From: Calonectria ilicicola
Taxonomy: Eukaryota; Ascomycota; Sordariomycetes; Hypocreales; Nectriaceae
NCBI GenBank assembly: GCA_020809705.1
Contig: CP085825.1
Location: forward strand, 868,001-932,000
DNA: 64,000 nucleotides
Direction: 5' to 3'
Shown here: piece after piece, positions 34,696 to 45,447 of the stretch
Numbering within the stretch: position 1 is the stretch's first letter
How the letters are laid out: each line of letters starts with the position of its first letter
Notes under the pieces: generated by a model
What the model saw: only the letters and a program-made list of their open reading frames with translations
Told to the model about the DNA's origin: nothing
Database searches by the model: none
Translations under genes and position numbers: made by a program

Positions 34696-37600
34696 CTTGA
34701 GTGTGTATGTGTTTGGATAGTGTAGTTTCAGAGCCGGTCTGGAACTATGGGGCAGCGCTGCTGATGATTGGATCCGTCAAGGATTCCGTGATAGTGATAA
34801 CGATAGGCTGGTTTAGGAAAGAGTGACGTTGGTATGAACCGGTGCAAAGTGTCGAAAGACTTGATGGTTGACCTAAAAAGGCGAGGAGAGTCGACGGGTT
34901 TTTGAAGCGGTTCGAACCAGCGGGTATTGGATAAATGAGTGGACTGCGGTGTGTAATACACGCAACAAAAGAGTGGCAGCAGAAAGAAAGAAGTCGGGCC
35001 TTGCGTGGGTCGACAGAGACTCTGAAGGGTGAGGAGTGAGGGGAAGATTGTCCAGAGCCGGGAGAGCGAGTCTGTTTAAAAGAACGGAGAGACTCAATGT
35101 CACAGCACGGCCGGCCCGCCTGGAGCGGGCTTGGTCTGGTTCCAAGGATGGGCCGTGATCCTGGGTGATTGGGCGAGGGGGGCGATCCAGGGGCATGATC
35201 CACCATGTCGCTCGCACCGTCTAAGCTGGAAGGGGGGTGAGGGTGTACAATGCTGCCGGGAGCTGGGTTTAGTGAGTTGGGTGTGTGGGGAGCCCGAAGA
35301 GAAGGAAAGAGATGAGGCTTGTTTGGGGCGTCGGTACGTCCACCCATGGGCCAATCGAAGGCTGCTCCTGCGCCGAAGAAGTAAGTGGAAGGTGGGCCTG
35401 CTCACGGTCTCATGCTTCTTGCTGCAGGTACCACACAGCAGTCAGGCACAGAAGCAATGACTGTGGCTGGTGCCTCAGGTACCATTGAGACACACCAGTA
35501 TGGAGGCATGTACCAAGATCTCCAGCGGTCAGCGCAACACGACGGCGGTCCCTCGGCACCGCTACGCACGTCTGCCCGCTAGAAGCAGCACTGTTTTGTC
35601 GACCTGGATCCCCAGACACTAGGCCTCTCAGTTAATGAGCGTGCTTGAGTCTTTGCTCTGCGCTCAGGACCACACCTGAGAGGGTCTCGTTCATGTCCAT
35701 TTCCCAGAGGCAAGAGGCAGCAGGTGGGGAGGAAGATTGCCAGCGCCTCCCACCTCCCAGGACCCCCCAACCTCATCACCCTGCAACACAGGACACTCTA
35801 GAATACGATGCTTCCAGCAGGAAAAAAACAACATTTCCCTAGTAGCCCCAGGCCAACGGTCGCCTAACCCAACGTCTATCCAAATTGGACGAGGATTTTC
35901 AGAGCTACACGCGCCATATCCTTAGCATAGTCGGCTGAACAGGTGTGGCGTCGCTGCCCACGCCCAGCGAAAACCAGTGGCCGCCGCTTTTCGAGAGTTT
36001 CCTTGCGAATTCGGCAATCCTCCCTCTTTTGTTCGCTGCAGCCAAGGTCTAGATCTCTCACGGCATCAGCCATCAAACAAGGAAGCGCCCGGGTTACGTA
36101 CACGCTCTGCGATCTGGGGTGTCCGGCCTCGATGCGCGTGCACTGGGAAGCCTCGGGGAGCCCAGGCAAGGTATCATTGCATCGGACCAGTCGCTAGCCA
36201 GAAGCCCCCGGCGCCCTCTAAATCTCAAACAGAAGCGGGATGAGCTGCACCCTTGGATTTTGCTCCCATCATGTCATTAATTAATATCGCGCTCGCCCTA
36301 GCAAAAGAGAAATAACCGCTTCTTTGGCTCAATTTGCATTGCAAAGCGCGACGCCATCCACCACCATCCATCCACATTGCGTTGGTCGTTTGATGTCACT
36401 ATCCATTGCTGGCGGCCACCGTCTTCTTGGCCCATAGCAATCTCCTACACCTAGTCTCCGGAGCTGCCGCCCCACGAGCAAACAACAAGATAATCGTCTC
36501 CAGTCGCCATCGTCCCAATTTCATGCCATGTTTACGGGAAATAAAGTTACTCTATCTCGCACTGCAATCATTTCCGCCAGTGTGAACACGACCTGATCGG
36601 CGTTCGGTTTACCCGAGTTGGGACATGGGAAGTCTCCGTCTGCTAGGCCAGCACAGCACCGCAGAACTAAACATGAGTGGATGATCGCTGTGGCAGTTGA
36701 TTCAGTCAATTATTTGTTTTTGGCTGGACCTTGTGATGGCAATCTTTTTAGGGCTCTCCGCCAAACCACATTCGTATAACCCCAATACCAATCGGCCATA
36801 GATCCGCGGTTGATCCTACTCGTGATGGGGTTTAGCTGGCGAATAGCTAGAAGCTGGGCAAGCGACTAAGGCGGAGCCAAGCCTCAAGCGCAGGTCCAGG
36901 CCGACCTAGCATTCACGTCCCCATTTGAAATAACTTGTCACCCGCGTCATGTTTTCTTAATCGTGGCTGCTCCGAACCTGTCAGCTCGGTAGCACGGCAA
37001 GCCGGAACCTTGACAATGGTGGAGGCCCGAAATGGGCTTCAATGGTAATCACAATGGCGTTTGCCGAAATAATGTCGATATTGAAAGGATAGCTCATACA
37101 TGGGTTGAGGATGCATTCATTCAATTTCTCCATGTCTCAGCTTTTTACTTACATGCCTAGTGAACATAGCCCTCGTGTCTCCGATCTGATTTTTAGTACA
37201 GACGATTCCATGGCAGCCGAACCCACGTCTCAGCGCCAGCCGTCAGGTATTTTCCGATCCGAAGGGTAAAATGCAGTTTTCGTGCATCTAGATTTGATCT
37301 AACTCGGTGATCAGCACGCGATCATCTGCTACGCATCGATCTCATCCGCGGTGAGGCGCGGGAAGGTATCGCAACAAAAGCTCACTCAGGCAGCCTTTCC
37401 AGCCCATTCTTCCTGCCCCTGAGGAGGCACACCCTCCACTCAACTGTACCCTGCAGCAAACCCCGACCACAAGTGTGGCTTGACTCGATCCCAGAGTGGG
37501 ATGGGATGCCAAGACCGCAGGGGTGAAGTGTCGCATCCAGCCAATAGGTGGTGTATAATCTCTTCCTGTATCCACCAAACAAGCTCCCCTGGTGATGTGC

Positions 37601-40600
37601 ATCGGGTGGGGAGCTTTGCGCCACACGGTACGTATTGAGGTTTCTATGGCGTACACACAACCTGATTGAACAAAAAATAAGGCGCATAGTCTGGGCTATG
37701 TGCAGGCCACCCGAACCCCTAGACTGGAAATGCAGCAGGGGGCAAGGGGCCCGGCACTCCATCTCTTTGAAACGGGCCTAAATGCAGCGGTCAGGCCCCT
37801 CTTCATCTCCCGAGCAGCTCGCCAAGAAAGAACACACAAGTCGTCGTCATGCGGGAGTGAGCTGGCCGTCTTGGTGCAGAGTTTGTTCTGCGGGTGCGGG
37901 TGGTGTCAAAAATTGGCGCTTGGCAGTTGAGAGTGAAGGGAGCTTCACTTGCTCAGATGTCAAGTGGATATCCATGAACCGTCATTTGCGACCCCAGGAT
38001 TTCCCGTCAGTTCAAGCCTCACTGGGAACTTACGGGGTAATCAAGCCTAGCTCGCTCAAGTCTGAGCCAGCACCTACCGCTCTCAGCTGGCTCTGGTGAC
38101 CTAGCCTCAGCCCCAGGCACTGGTGTGTAACAGGCTGACAGCTTCCTGCAACTTAGACCGGCACTTCCTTGGGCGGCCCAAGGACGCGCCCATTCATTCA
38201 CCACGCCCTCCTCCTCGCTCTCTCCAGAATACGAGCCACTGGGAGATGCAGCTGACTGCTCCGCCGCGTTGCGTGTTGGCGCCGCGTTTCCTCTGTTTCC
38301 AAACGACATGACGTGATGATTTCCCTTCCTTTCCTTGGTTGGCCCGCCCTACTCGACGTGTTCCAACCACAGGGCCTTGAAGCGTCTGTCAAGTGCCGGG
38401 CAGGGCAGCACCGCACTTATTCCTCGACCGCCACCATCCCTCCTTAGGCAATCATGGCAAATCATCCAGGAACAGAAAACCACTCATCGCTTACACGCAG
38501 CCGCCCACCATGCCGTGCTGTCATTTCCTTTTCTTTCTATTCGACATGCCAAGTCGATGGCTGTCGACGACTAGTGCCATCTTTCTTTTGCTTGTAGGAG
38601 ACCAAGACCCCGCGTGACGCCTCTGCCCCTTCATTCCATCCTTCCCGCTGTCCACAAGGTCATTGTTCCTTCTCGGGAAGAATGTAAGCCGTGCGGGCTC
38701 TCTGTGTCACATCGGCCGGGCCCATGTCACCTTGGAGTTTCTTTTGCGGCCCAGACCAAGCTGGTCGCCTCCAAGAGACCATCACCCGTGGCATCGTGGA
38801 CGCCAAAAAAAACCATCGCCCCATTCTCCAGCCCTCAATGTCGATCAAACACCGCATTGGGTCTATGTTTTTGTTTTTTTTTCCTTATGCCAAGTATCCC
38901 CGCATCGGCCGCTTCTCTCAAACTCGTCTATCGACTTTGTTGGGCTACCCGCGTAGCTCCCCGGCTATAACAGCCTAGCTCATCATACTTGAATTAGACG
39001 AGCGCCGCCGCTGCATCAGCCATCGCCTAATGTCAGGCACCCGGATGTCGTGTAGCATCCATCGTCCGAACCTCGCGGTTTCACCGGTCCTGGTATGAGC
39101 CCTGGTGTCGCGTCGACTTGTTTGTTGGTCCACGTCACGATGCAAGGCGAGAGCGGAAGCCAGGACCGTAGTTTGACATCTTGGGACTATTATCCGTTGG
39201 TTTGTCTTTGACAGGGGAGCATTAACTCTGGAATATTCGGTAATCATCGAACCAACAACGGCTTCTCGACTCGCGGGACCCATCATCCCAGCATCCTTGG
39301 CCCGGGTATCCCAGGGTCCCACATGTTCCTCCACATCCCCCTTTTACCCTCTAATCACTCAGCACCCTGGAAATCTCGCCACCTCAAAAAATTCAAGGCA
39401 CACAGGCTGGCGGTCCGTCGGCAACCAAGGAACCACCCTGCCATCCGCAGTGTAATGTTCTACCTAAAAGCCATCACCCTGCAAAGTCAATCTCCGTCTT
39501 CGTAAGCCCGCCACCCGTGGCGGCAGCATCGGGAAAACGCAATGGCACGAATAACAGTTCACGGGCCATATTCCTCTGATTAGACGTATATCGATAATAC
39601 TGATATGATTATTTTCTGGGTTGCTTGGTCTTCCTGAATCCAATTCCTTAACCCGTCTAATCGTTGCCGATCACCGCTCAACTGCCGATGTGGTGGGCAG
39701 ACTTGGGCTGATTCTGGAACAAGTAAAAAACGAGAAACGCACCTTAGAGCGTTTGTCGAAACAATGGGAGCCCAAAAAAAAGTTTTGGCACCGTTTCAAA
39801 AACTTCGTTGTCTTACATACCCGCCTTTTGCGGTTTTGCCTGCACGTACCGCCCCGTTCCCCTAGATTTCATCCCAGTGTTGTTGGACCAACCAACAGCC
39901 CTCCCCACACCAAGCCTCAAACCAAAGCCAGAGTGGTCCTGTTTCACTGAGCGCAGAAACGCTCACACGCCCAGCAAAACCTCATGAACGAGATAATCAG
40001 ATCGAAGAAAAATGGACCGACGGCAATGCCGTCACTACCTAAGGGCCTAGCTCTTGTAGCCATAGCCGCCGTCCTGGCCGTTAGGCACATGGCCTTTTTG
40101 GGCTAATGTTGAATGATGATCTGCCGACAGGTAAACCACGTCCAGTCTCGCGACAGGGTGGGTGCAGAGGATCTGCAAATCGCCGCCTTACCCCTAGATC
40201 TTGCAATTCCATGTTTGTCAGTACAGATTCGTATGGTCCAAATTGGATGATCAAACGTTTTTGTAGATCCTGATTTGTTTGTCTCCGCCCACTGCCTCTT
40301 CTTCGATGGCGCCAATCGATACGCCAAGGGTTTCCCTTGGCATCGATCAAAAGACTGGCAATGATATTATTTGCTCGGGATCTATATCGCATCATTTGCC
40401 CTGTTTCAAACAGATTTCGGAGAGCATCTAGCGCCATCATTCTGCCAACTCGGAGTCCTCAATGGACCCGAGAGCGAGTCTTCAATGGACCCGAGAGCGA
40501 GTCTTCAATGGACCCGAGAGCGAGTCTTCAATGGACCCGAGAGCGAGTCTTCAATGGACCCGAGAGCGAGTCTAGAACCCTTTGCCGTCAAAGCCATCGG

Positions 40601-42569
40601 TGTGCAGTTCTGAGAAGCCTCGTAAGCGACCCCAAAAGTTCATGTCTGCACTCCTAAGGATCCATAGTCATCCAACACCACACCAGATGTTCCAGGTTGA
40701 CTCGTGTGCAACTCCAAGGATGTTAGCTGGCTGCATCCACAAGCACACCAGCCACCATCATCGAGGCGCAGCCACCAACCAAACGAAATATTACGAAAAT
40801 CCTTCGTCCGGAGTGTGTGATGTCCTTTGTCAGTGCGCAGAAGTGGCTTGTGTTCCCTAATCGATAGCCCATACCGAGGCGACTCCTTGAGCTGAAAGGT
40901 GAGACGCTTGGCTCCCCGTTCCTGTGCGTCTGCAGCTCAAGGGCCAACAACACCCTTCTCCCGAATAGGGATTATGCCAACTCTCGAAGCAGTAAATCCT
41001 CCGAGGAACACGACCAACTCTCCAATTATTTTTCTATCGTAAACACTGGCCCGTTCAGCCTTGTTGGTACCCTGTGTTGGGTTTAGCTGGCAATTGGCGA
41101 TCGCTGTTATTACCACTGACCCCTTCGGCCATGACCACCAATATATTCCAGACGTTCTGGGAATCCGTTTCGGGTCTCGGCAATGCTAAGCTGCACTCAA
41201 CCCCAACATTCCACCCATTGCTATCAATGCTGGCAGAGTTGGCCAGCTGGCGTTCACACAGCATGAGAGCCAGGCCGCCGCTCATGGTGAGACGTTACAG
41301 CCAACTAGGCCCTCCATCTATCCGTGAAAGGGGTTATACTGCGCTGTGTATTCCGTTGTGCACCAAGACTCTGGATGTAATGCATCATGCCCATGTACAA
41401 GTCTACTGTCCAAAAAAAGGAAAAAACCCCTTGATTCGTATGTTTGGCGACTTGGCACAAAGCTTCGTTCACGGTGCATCTGTATTTTCAGAGTGCTATA
41501 TTCGGTTACGAAATCTTGTTTCTCGAATACGGCACAGAAAACTCTAACCATGATGTCAGTGCCTGGGTGAGCCCTTCAGGTCACACAGGCTGTTTTTACT
41601 GTGCCTCAGTGGGTACTGGGGCGCGCTGGCGTCACTCGGTACCCAGCCCGCTCGGGCTGCCCAGCCAGTCTCGTATTAGGATATTGGTGTCTAGACCCAA
41701 TTAGCCTGCGACTCTGGTCATCTCCCAGCCATCAACAAAATCTATTTATGATATATCCTCCTTTATGTTCAATATACCCTCTCATTAAAATATGCAGGAA
41801 CAAAATCGTTGGAGCTGGCTGAGGTATTGTGTCACGTAGACGCTAGACGCGTCGATCCTGTGATGCCATGTTGCCGGCCGGTGATGGCGATGATCTTGCC
41901 CAGCGTGCAGCGACGATCAGCGGTGGGAGCGGATCTTAGTCTCGTATAGCCCCTAGGCCACATCATGTTCCGCTCGACATTGACTGAGTATTCAGTGCTC
42001 GTAAACTTAGATGAACACTGTGTCGAGTGGGTTTTGTCAAGTATAGGGTAGGCGTCCACAACAGGGAAGATCATCACTGTCCTCGTAATAAAAGTAGACC
42101 CTGGAGCCATTTTTCATCGAGAAGACTGAGATCGGCATTTTAAATTATTAGTAGATATAGTTGATGAACTTTTTTTACGTTATAGGTCCTCGTCGTGTCC
42201 TATTGTCATTTATTAGCCTGGTAACTGTGGGGGAAATTGACAGGTAATGAATGATGACGAGTATCTTGCAAGGACAAGAGTTCGAAGAACCCGGTATATG
42301 ATGCTATAGAATAAGGATCAAATGATCCAATACGAAGACTACTATTACCGAGGGCCACGATGAATAGATACACACCAAGTCTACCTGAATAAGACGGATG
42401 TGTTGCACCTACCCGGGACCTTTGACCTAACTTGGACAGTACATACTAATGAATAGAGACCAACAAACTGCCGCTTTGTTGTAACCTGAGCTGCAACTAG
42501 ACACCAAAAAATGTGTTGAAGTACCAACACATTTTTATCGCCTGTTTATATGATCGCGGAAGTTTCATG
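34696..42569. other. Gene desert of about 7.9 kb
   Basis: No exon chain or protein family could be recognised on either strand between the CAP gene and the hydrolase. Frames reach about 200 aa, but they overlap antisense frames, are Pro/Ser/His-rich and lack family motifs. Base composition looks mixed, unlike the AT-rich block at 30-33 kb. The part nearest the CAP gene (34.7-35.4 kb) is pyrimidine-rich on the minus strand, as expected for its promoter and leader. A 23-bp x 5 tandem repeat lies at 40459-40573. It may hold long non-coding RNA, a large regulatory region or fully decayed sequence. Confidence 0.4.
40459..40573. repeat. 23-bp tandem repeat, five copies
   Basis: Five perfect or near-perfect copies of a 23-bp unit occur (starting TCAATGGACCCG and ending GCGAGTCT), with the AATGG word recurring at 40461, 40484, 40507, 40530 and 40553. 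The first copy differs at its left edge. The unit is not a multiple of three, so a translated frame would shift each copy, which argues against coding. Confidence 0.9.
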
Positions 42570-43656
42570 CTAATGCAGCCATCCTTCCTTTAGAAAATCC
42601 AGCGCCTCCTGGCGAAATGTAGCCCAAGTGCTCCCGACTAGGTCAAATGCATGATCTTGCCCAGGGACCACATCGTAGCGTAAAGTCGTCTGGGGCTGAG
42701 ACTCCTTTACCAGCTGAGCAAACCGATCAGAATTTTTGATTGGCACAACTGAATCATCGTCTCCGTGCATAACCCAGCTGCTTCATGTTAGCTTAGAGAC
42801 TGATCTGGTAATGGACTGCTTCTTACATTTTAGGGGGAAGTTTTGCACCGGCTTGCATCCTCTCCAAGGGAAGATATGAATCAAGCCTCAAGTTTTGCGG
42901 ATCGAGAATTTTTGCTGCAAAATGGCCGTACTGGGCAGCACCGACACAGAAGGGCGTTCGCTCAAACCCGGCCTTGGTTGCCACATCCTTTCTCTTCTCC
43001 TCGATCCAAGTAAGAGTGGCCTCCTCGGGTGGGATATCCTCGAGAGGGAAGCGCAATATAGTAGGCTCCCCGTCAGCCGGACCTTCGAGATACAGCCTGT
43101 CGTACAGCTCAATGAGTGGATACAGAATACCTACGGCTGCAATCTCGTTGGGGTGTGAGAGTGCCAATTGCAAGCAGCAATACCCGCCAGCCGACGTTCC
43201 CGTGAGCAGGGCCTTGGACAAATCAAGTGAATGCCCAGGGGCCTTTTCTTCCATGACCTTGAGGAGGTTGGACCTGGACCACTGCCAGAAATCCTCCAAG
43301 TCTTCTAGGATATCCGAGACACCATTCTGGGTTGGTAGCAACCGGTAATCAGCCGAGACGATAATAGCCGAGTTTTCTACAGCCAACTTGCAAGCCCAAG
43401 GCGGGAAGAAAGCAGAAAACAGAGAGTGCGCGGTGACAAGGAAACCTCCGTGGAAGTTGAAAATGACAGGGTGATGCCCTGGCTTGAGACCCTTGGGGAT
43501 CAAAACTGCTGCTTTAATCTCATGGGATGAGACCTCCTTGAACCTGTTGGCGGTTAGCCTCAAATTGGAAAAATGTAAGCTTGTTATTTTCACTAACTTC
43601 GTTTCGAAGATGTCAAAGGGCTCAAAGAGTGAATCGTCTGGCCAAGGAGTGCTCAT
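42570..43656 (-). CDS. Alpha/beta hydrolase (HSL/BD-FAE-like esterase or lipase)
   Basis: Two exons, 43656-42827 and 42777-42570, give 345 aa. The 49-nt intron (GTAAGA, GCTAAC, AGCAG) joins LPPKI to WVMHGDDDSVVP. The HGG oxyanion motif is at 69-71 (FNFHGGFLV), nucleophile Ser155 is in GTSAGGY, an acid residue is in HGDDDSVVP (about 283-285) and the His is in GQDHAFD near the C-terminus, so the triad is complete. No signal peptide is seen, suggesting an intracellular enzyme. The substrate is unknown; short-chain esters, lactones or acetylated sugars are possible. It is divergent from the epimerase with 434 bp between starts, and that gap contains two CGG-N11-CCG sites. Co-regulation with the epimerase is therefore likely. 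Confidence 0.85.
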
Positions 43657-43854
43657 GTTTGTTGGAAGTTGAGACAATTGGACAAATGGAATGTTTGTGT
43701 GATACTGAAAGATTTGCAGTGTCTGCTGATGTGATGAAGAACGACATGATGAAAGAAAGCTTCAAATATATAGATACAAGCTGGCCTTATAATATTCCAC
43801 ATGGAAAGTTGGTTTCCGTCGGGACTGTTGTCTTTGTGCATCTCATCGCATGAG

Positions 43855-43871
43855 CGGATGATTTCATTCCG
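43855..43871. promoter_or_regulatory. CGG-N11-CCG site 1 (Gal4-type spacing)
   Basis: CGGATGATTTCATTCCG lies 199 bp upstream of the hydrolase start in the divergent promoter. It shares CGGATG and TTCCG ends with site 2. This is the half-site arrangement bound by Zn2Cys6 dimers. Confidence 0.6.
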
Positions 43872-43897
43872 TCGCATCCTTCGCAGACCCACATTAG

Positions 43898-43914
43898 CGG
43901 ATGCCTCAGTTCCG
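43898..43914. promoter_or_regulatory. CGG-N11-CCG site 2 (Gal4-type spacing)
   Basis: CGGATGCCTCAGTTCCG lies 177 bp upstream of the epimerase start and 43 bp from site 1, with identical flanking letters inside both half-sites. Confidence 0.6.
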
Positions 43915-44090
43915 TTCATGAATCAACTCGACATCTTTTGTAATCACGAATTAATAATAAACTAGGTAAATTGTGAAATTGAACATCTAGTATAGTACTG
44001 ATTTCATTATAAAATGTTCTCTAGTGCCATGTATTTTGTTCTCATTCACCTGTCAACTAACAATCCGCCTTTTCACAACGTATCTTCGCC

Positions 44091-44987
44091 ATGCATCTCG
44101 CTTCTCATACTTGGATGCGCCCAGAGCCATTGGAAGAGACCCTAAGGCGCCTCAGAGATTTGGGATACTCCAGCATTGAATCAGCCGGTGAGCCAGACCG
44201 GTATACCGTTCCCGAAACCCGCCAACTTTTAAAGAAGTACGGTATGACGTGTTGGGGAACTGTCACGATCATGCATGGGAACCGCGATTTGGTAGCAGCA
44301 GATCCGCAGAAACGGCGTGAAACTATTCAGTACATGAAAAAAATTGTCACACTATCCGCGGAACTTGGAGGCCAAATTACCACTATTGTGCCCACTACGG
44401 TCGGGAAGATTATCCCGACATCCACAGCTGAGAATGAGTGGAAATGGGCAGTAGAAGGATTGCGAGAAATTGCAAAATTCGCAAAGGAAAAGGGAATCAA
44501 GATCGCTCTGGAGGCTCTGAACAGATTCGAAACATACTTCATCAACCGTTCCGATCAGGCGCTGGCACTCGCTGACGAGGTGGGATTTGATTGCGGGGTG
44601 GCGTTTGATCCTTTCCACCTAGCGCTCGAAGAGAATGACCTTATTGCTTCTATCCGGGCTTGTGGCTCTAGAATTTTTGATTTTCATGTCGCTGACCACA
44701 ATCGCCTTGCCGCCGGCGACGGAAATTTTGACTGGCCAAAGATTATAGCAGCATTGGCGGAAGTGGGCTATAAAGGGGCCTTGGCGGTCGAGTTTATGCC
44801 CCCAATTGACCGCACTCCAATTACAAAATATGGAGAGGGCCAATTGGAGACCGGGTCTCTCGAGGTTGCGCCTGACCAGCTCCAGTTCATCATTGACCAC
44901 GGTTCAGCCTTGCTGTCTGCTGAATACTATACGGAGCTTCTCAGGCGATCCGCAGAGACAATGAAGCCGTTTGTGGACAATAAATAA
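44091..44987 (+). CDS. Sugar 3-epimerase-like TIM-barrel enzyme (D-tagatose/D-psicose 3-epimerase family)
   Basis: A single intronless exon of 298 aa starts MHLASHTWMRPEPLEETL. It is an AP-endonuclease-2/xylose-isomerase-like TIM barrel. Candidate metal ligands follow the DTE pattern: Glu141 in ALEALNRFETY, Asp173 in VAFDPFHLALEEND, His199 in FDFHVADHNR and Glu234 in AVEFMPP. The 173-199-234 spacing equals that of bacterial tagatose epimerases as I recall them. The reaction is probably C3 epimerisation of a ketose, or isomerisation of a related keto sugar. Missing introns and bacterial-like family membership raise the possibility of horizontal acquisition, which is unproven. It lies between the hydrolase and the Zn2Cys6 gene, all served by promoters with CGG-N11-CCG sites. 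Confidence 0.85.
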   Translation: MHLASHTWMRPEPLEETLRRLRDLGYSSIESAGEPDRYTVPETRQLLKKYGMTCWGTVTIMHGNRDLVAADPQKRRETIQYMKKIVTLSAELGGQITTIVPTTVGKIIPTSTAENEWKWAVEGLREIAKFAKEKGIKIALEALNRFETYFINRSDQALALADEVGFDCGVAFDPFHLALEENDLIASIRACGSRIFDFHVADHNRLAAGDGNFDWPKIIAALAEVGYKGALAVEFMPPIDRTPITKYGEGQLETGSLEVAPDQLQFIIDHGSALLSAEYYTELLRRSAETMKPFVDNK

Positions 44988-45261
44988 AAAAAATGGATAT
45001 GCAACTACTTCTGCAGTTCGTTTGATTGTATAAATGTCATTATTCCTTTATGATGCGGGGTGAATTTTTGTGGCGTTTTGCTGCCATTAGCTTAGTGAAT
45101 CAACTCCGGTATACATTGACTTGTTTTTATCTGGTGTAGTACTTCGCTCATTAATAGGTCATATGCGAAGTATGCAATTTACTTCGTGCCATGCCCTGGG
45201 CTGACAAATTGATGAGATTAGTATGCTGATACAATTACAGGGAAGGGTGTTAGCTTCAGGA

Positions 45262-45278
45262 CGGAGCGAAAGAACCCG
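45262..45278. promoter_or_regulatory. CGG-N11-CCG site 3
   Basis: CGGAGCGAAAGAACCCG is centred about 178 bp upstream of the regulator start, in the interval between the epimerase and regulator genes. Confidence 0.5.
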
Positions 45279-45316
45279 TCCAGGCTAGTGCTGACAGGCG
45301 GGGCTACTTGTTCAAG

Positions 45317-45333
45317 CGGGAACTCATCTTCCG
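45317..45333. promoter_or_regulatory. CGG-N11-CCG site 4
   Basis: CGGGAACTCATCTTCCG lies about 115 bp upstream of the regulator start. It shares the TTCCG end with sites 1 and 2 and suggests autoregulation. Confidence 0.55.
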
Positions 45334-45447
45334 TCATCCATCATCCCGTCCATCATCTGCATTCTCTATGGACTCTGATTGTCACTGATTTAGAATTATT
45401 CGGCTGGCCCCTATTATTCTCATCAATTCCATCTAAAAGTGAACCGC

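Larger units (their letters stand above)
44988..45447. other. Intergenic epimerase-regulator
   Basis: This holds the epimerase 3'UTR and the promoter of the Zn2Cys6 gene, including sites 3 and 4. No gene seen. Confidence 0.55.

Noticed and set aside
34900..34925. GGTTCGAACC resembling a tRNA T-loop/B box
   Set aside because: It is a bare palindrome with no A box or cloverleaf around it.
34745..35347. 200-aa minus-strand frame upstream of the CAP gene
   Set aside because: It is Pro/Ser-rich from pyrimidine-rich DNA, lies in the likely promoter and leader, and has no family similarity.
40337..40657. Repeat-containing protein with NGPESES-like units
   Set aside because: The 23-bp period shifts frame every copy, so the apparent repeat protein is an artefact of the minisatellite.
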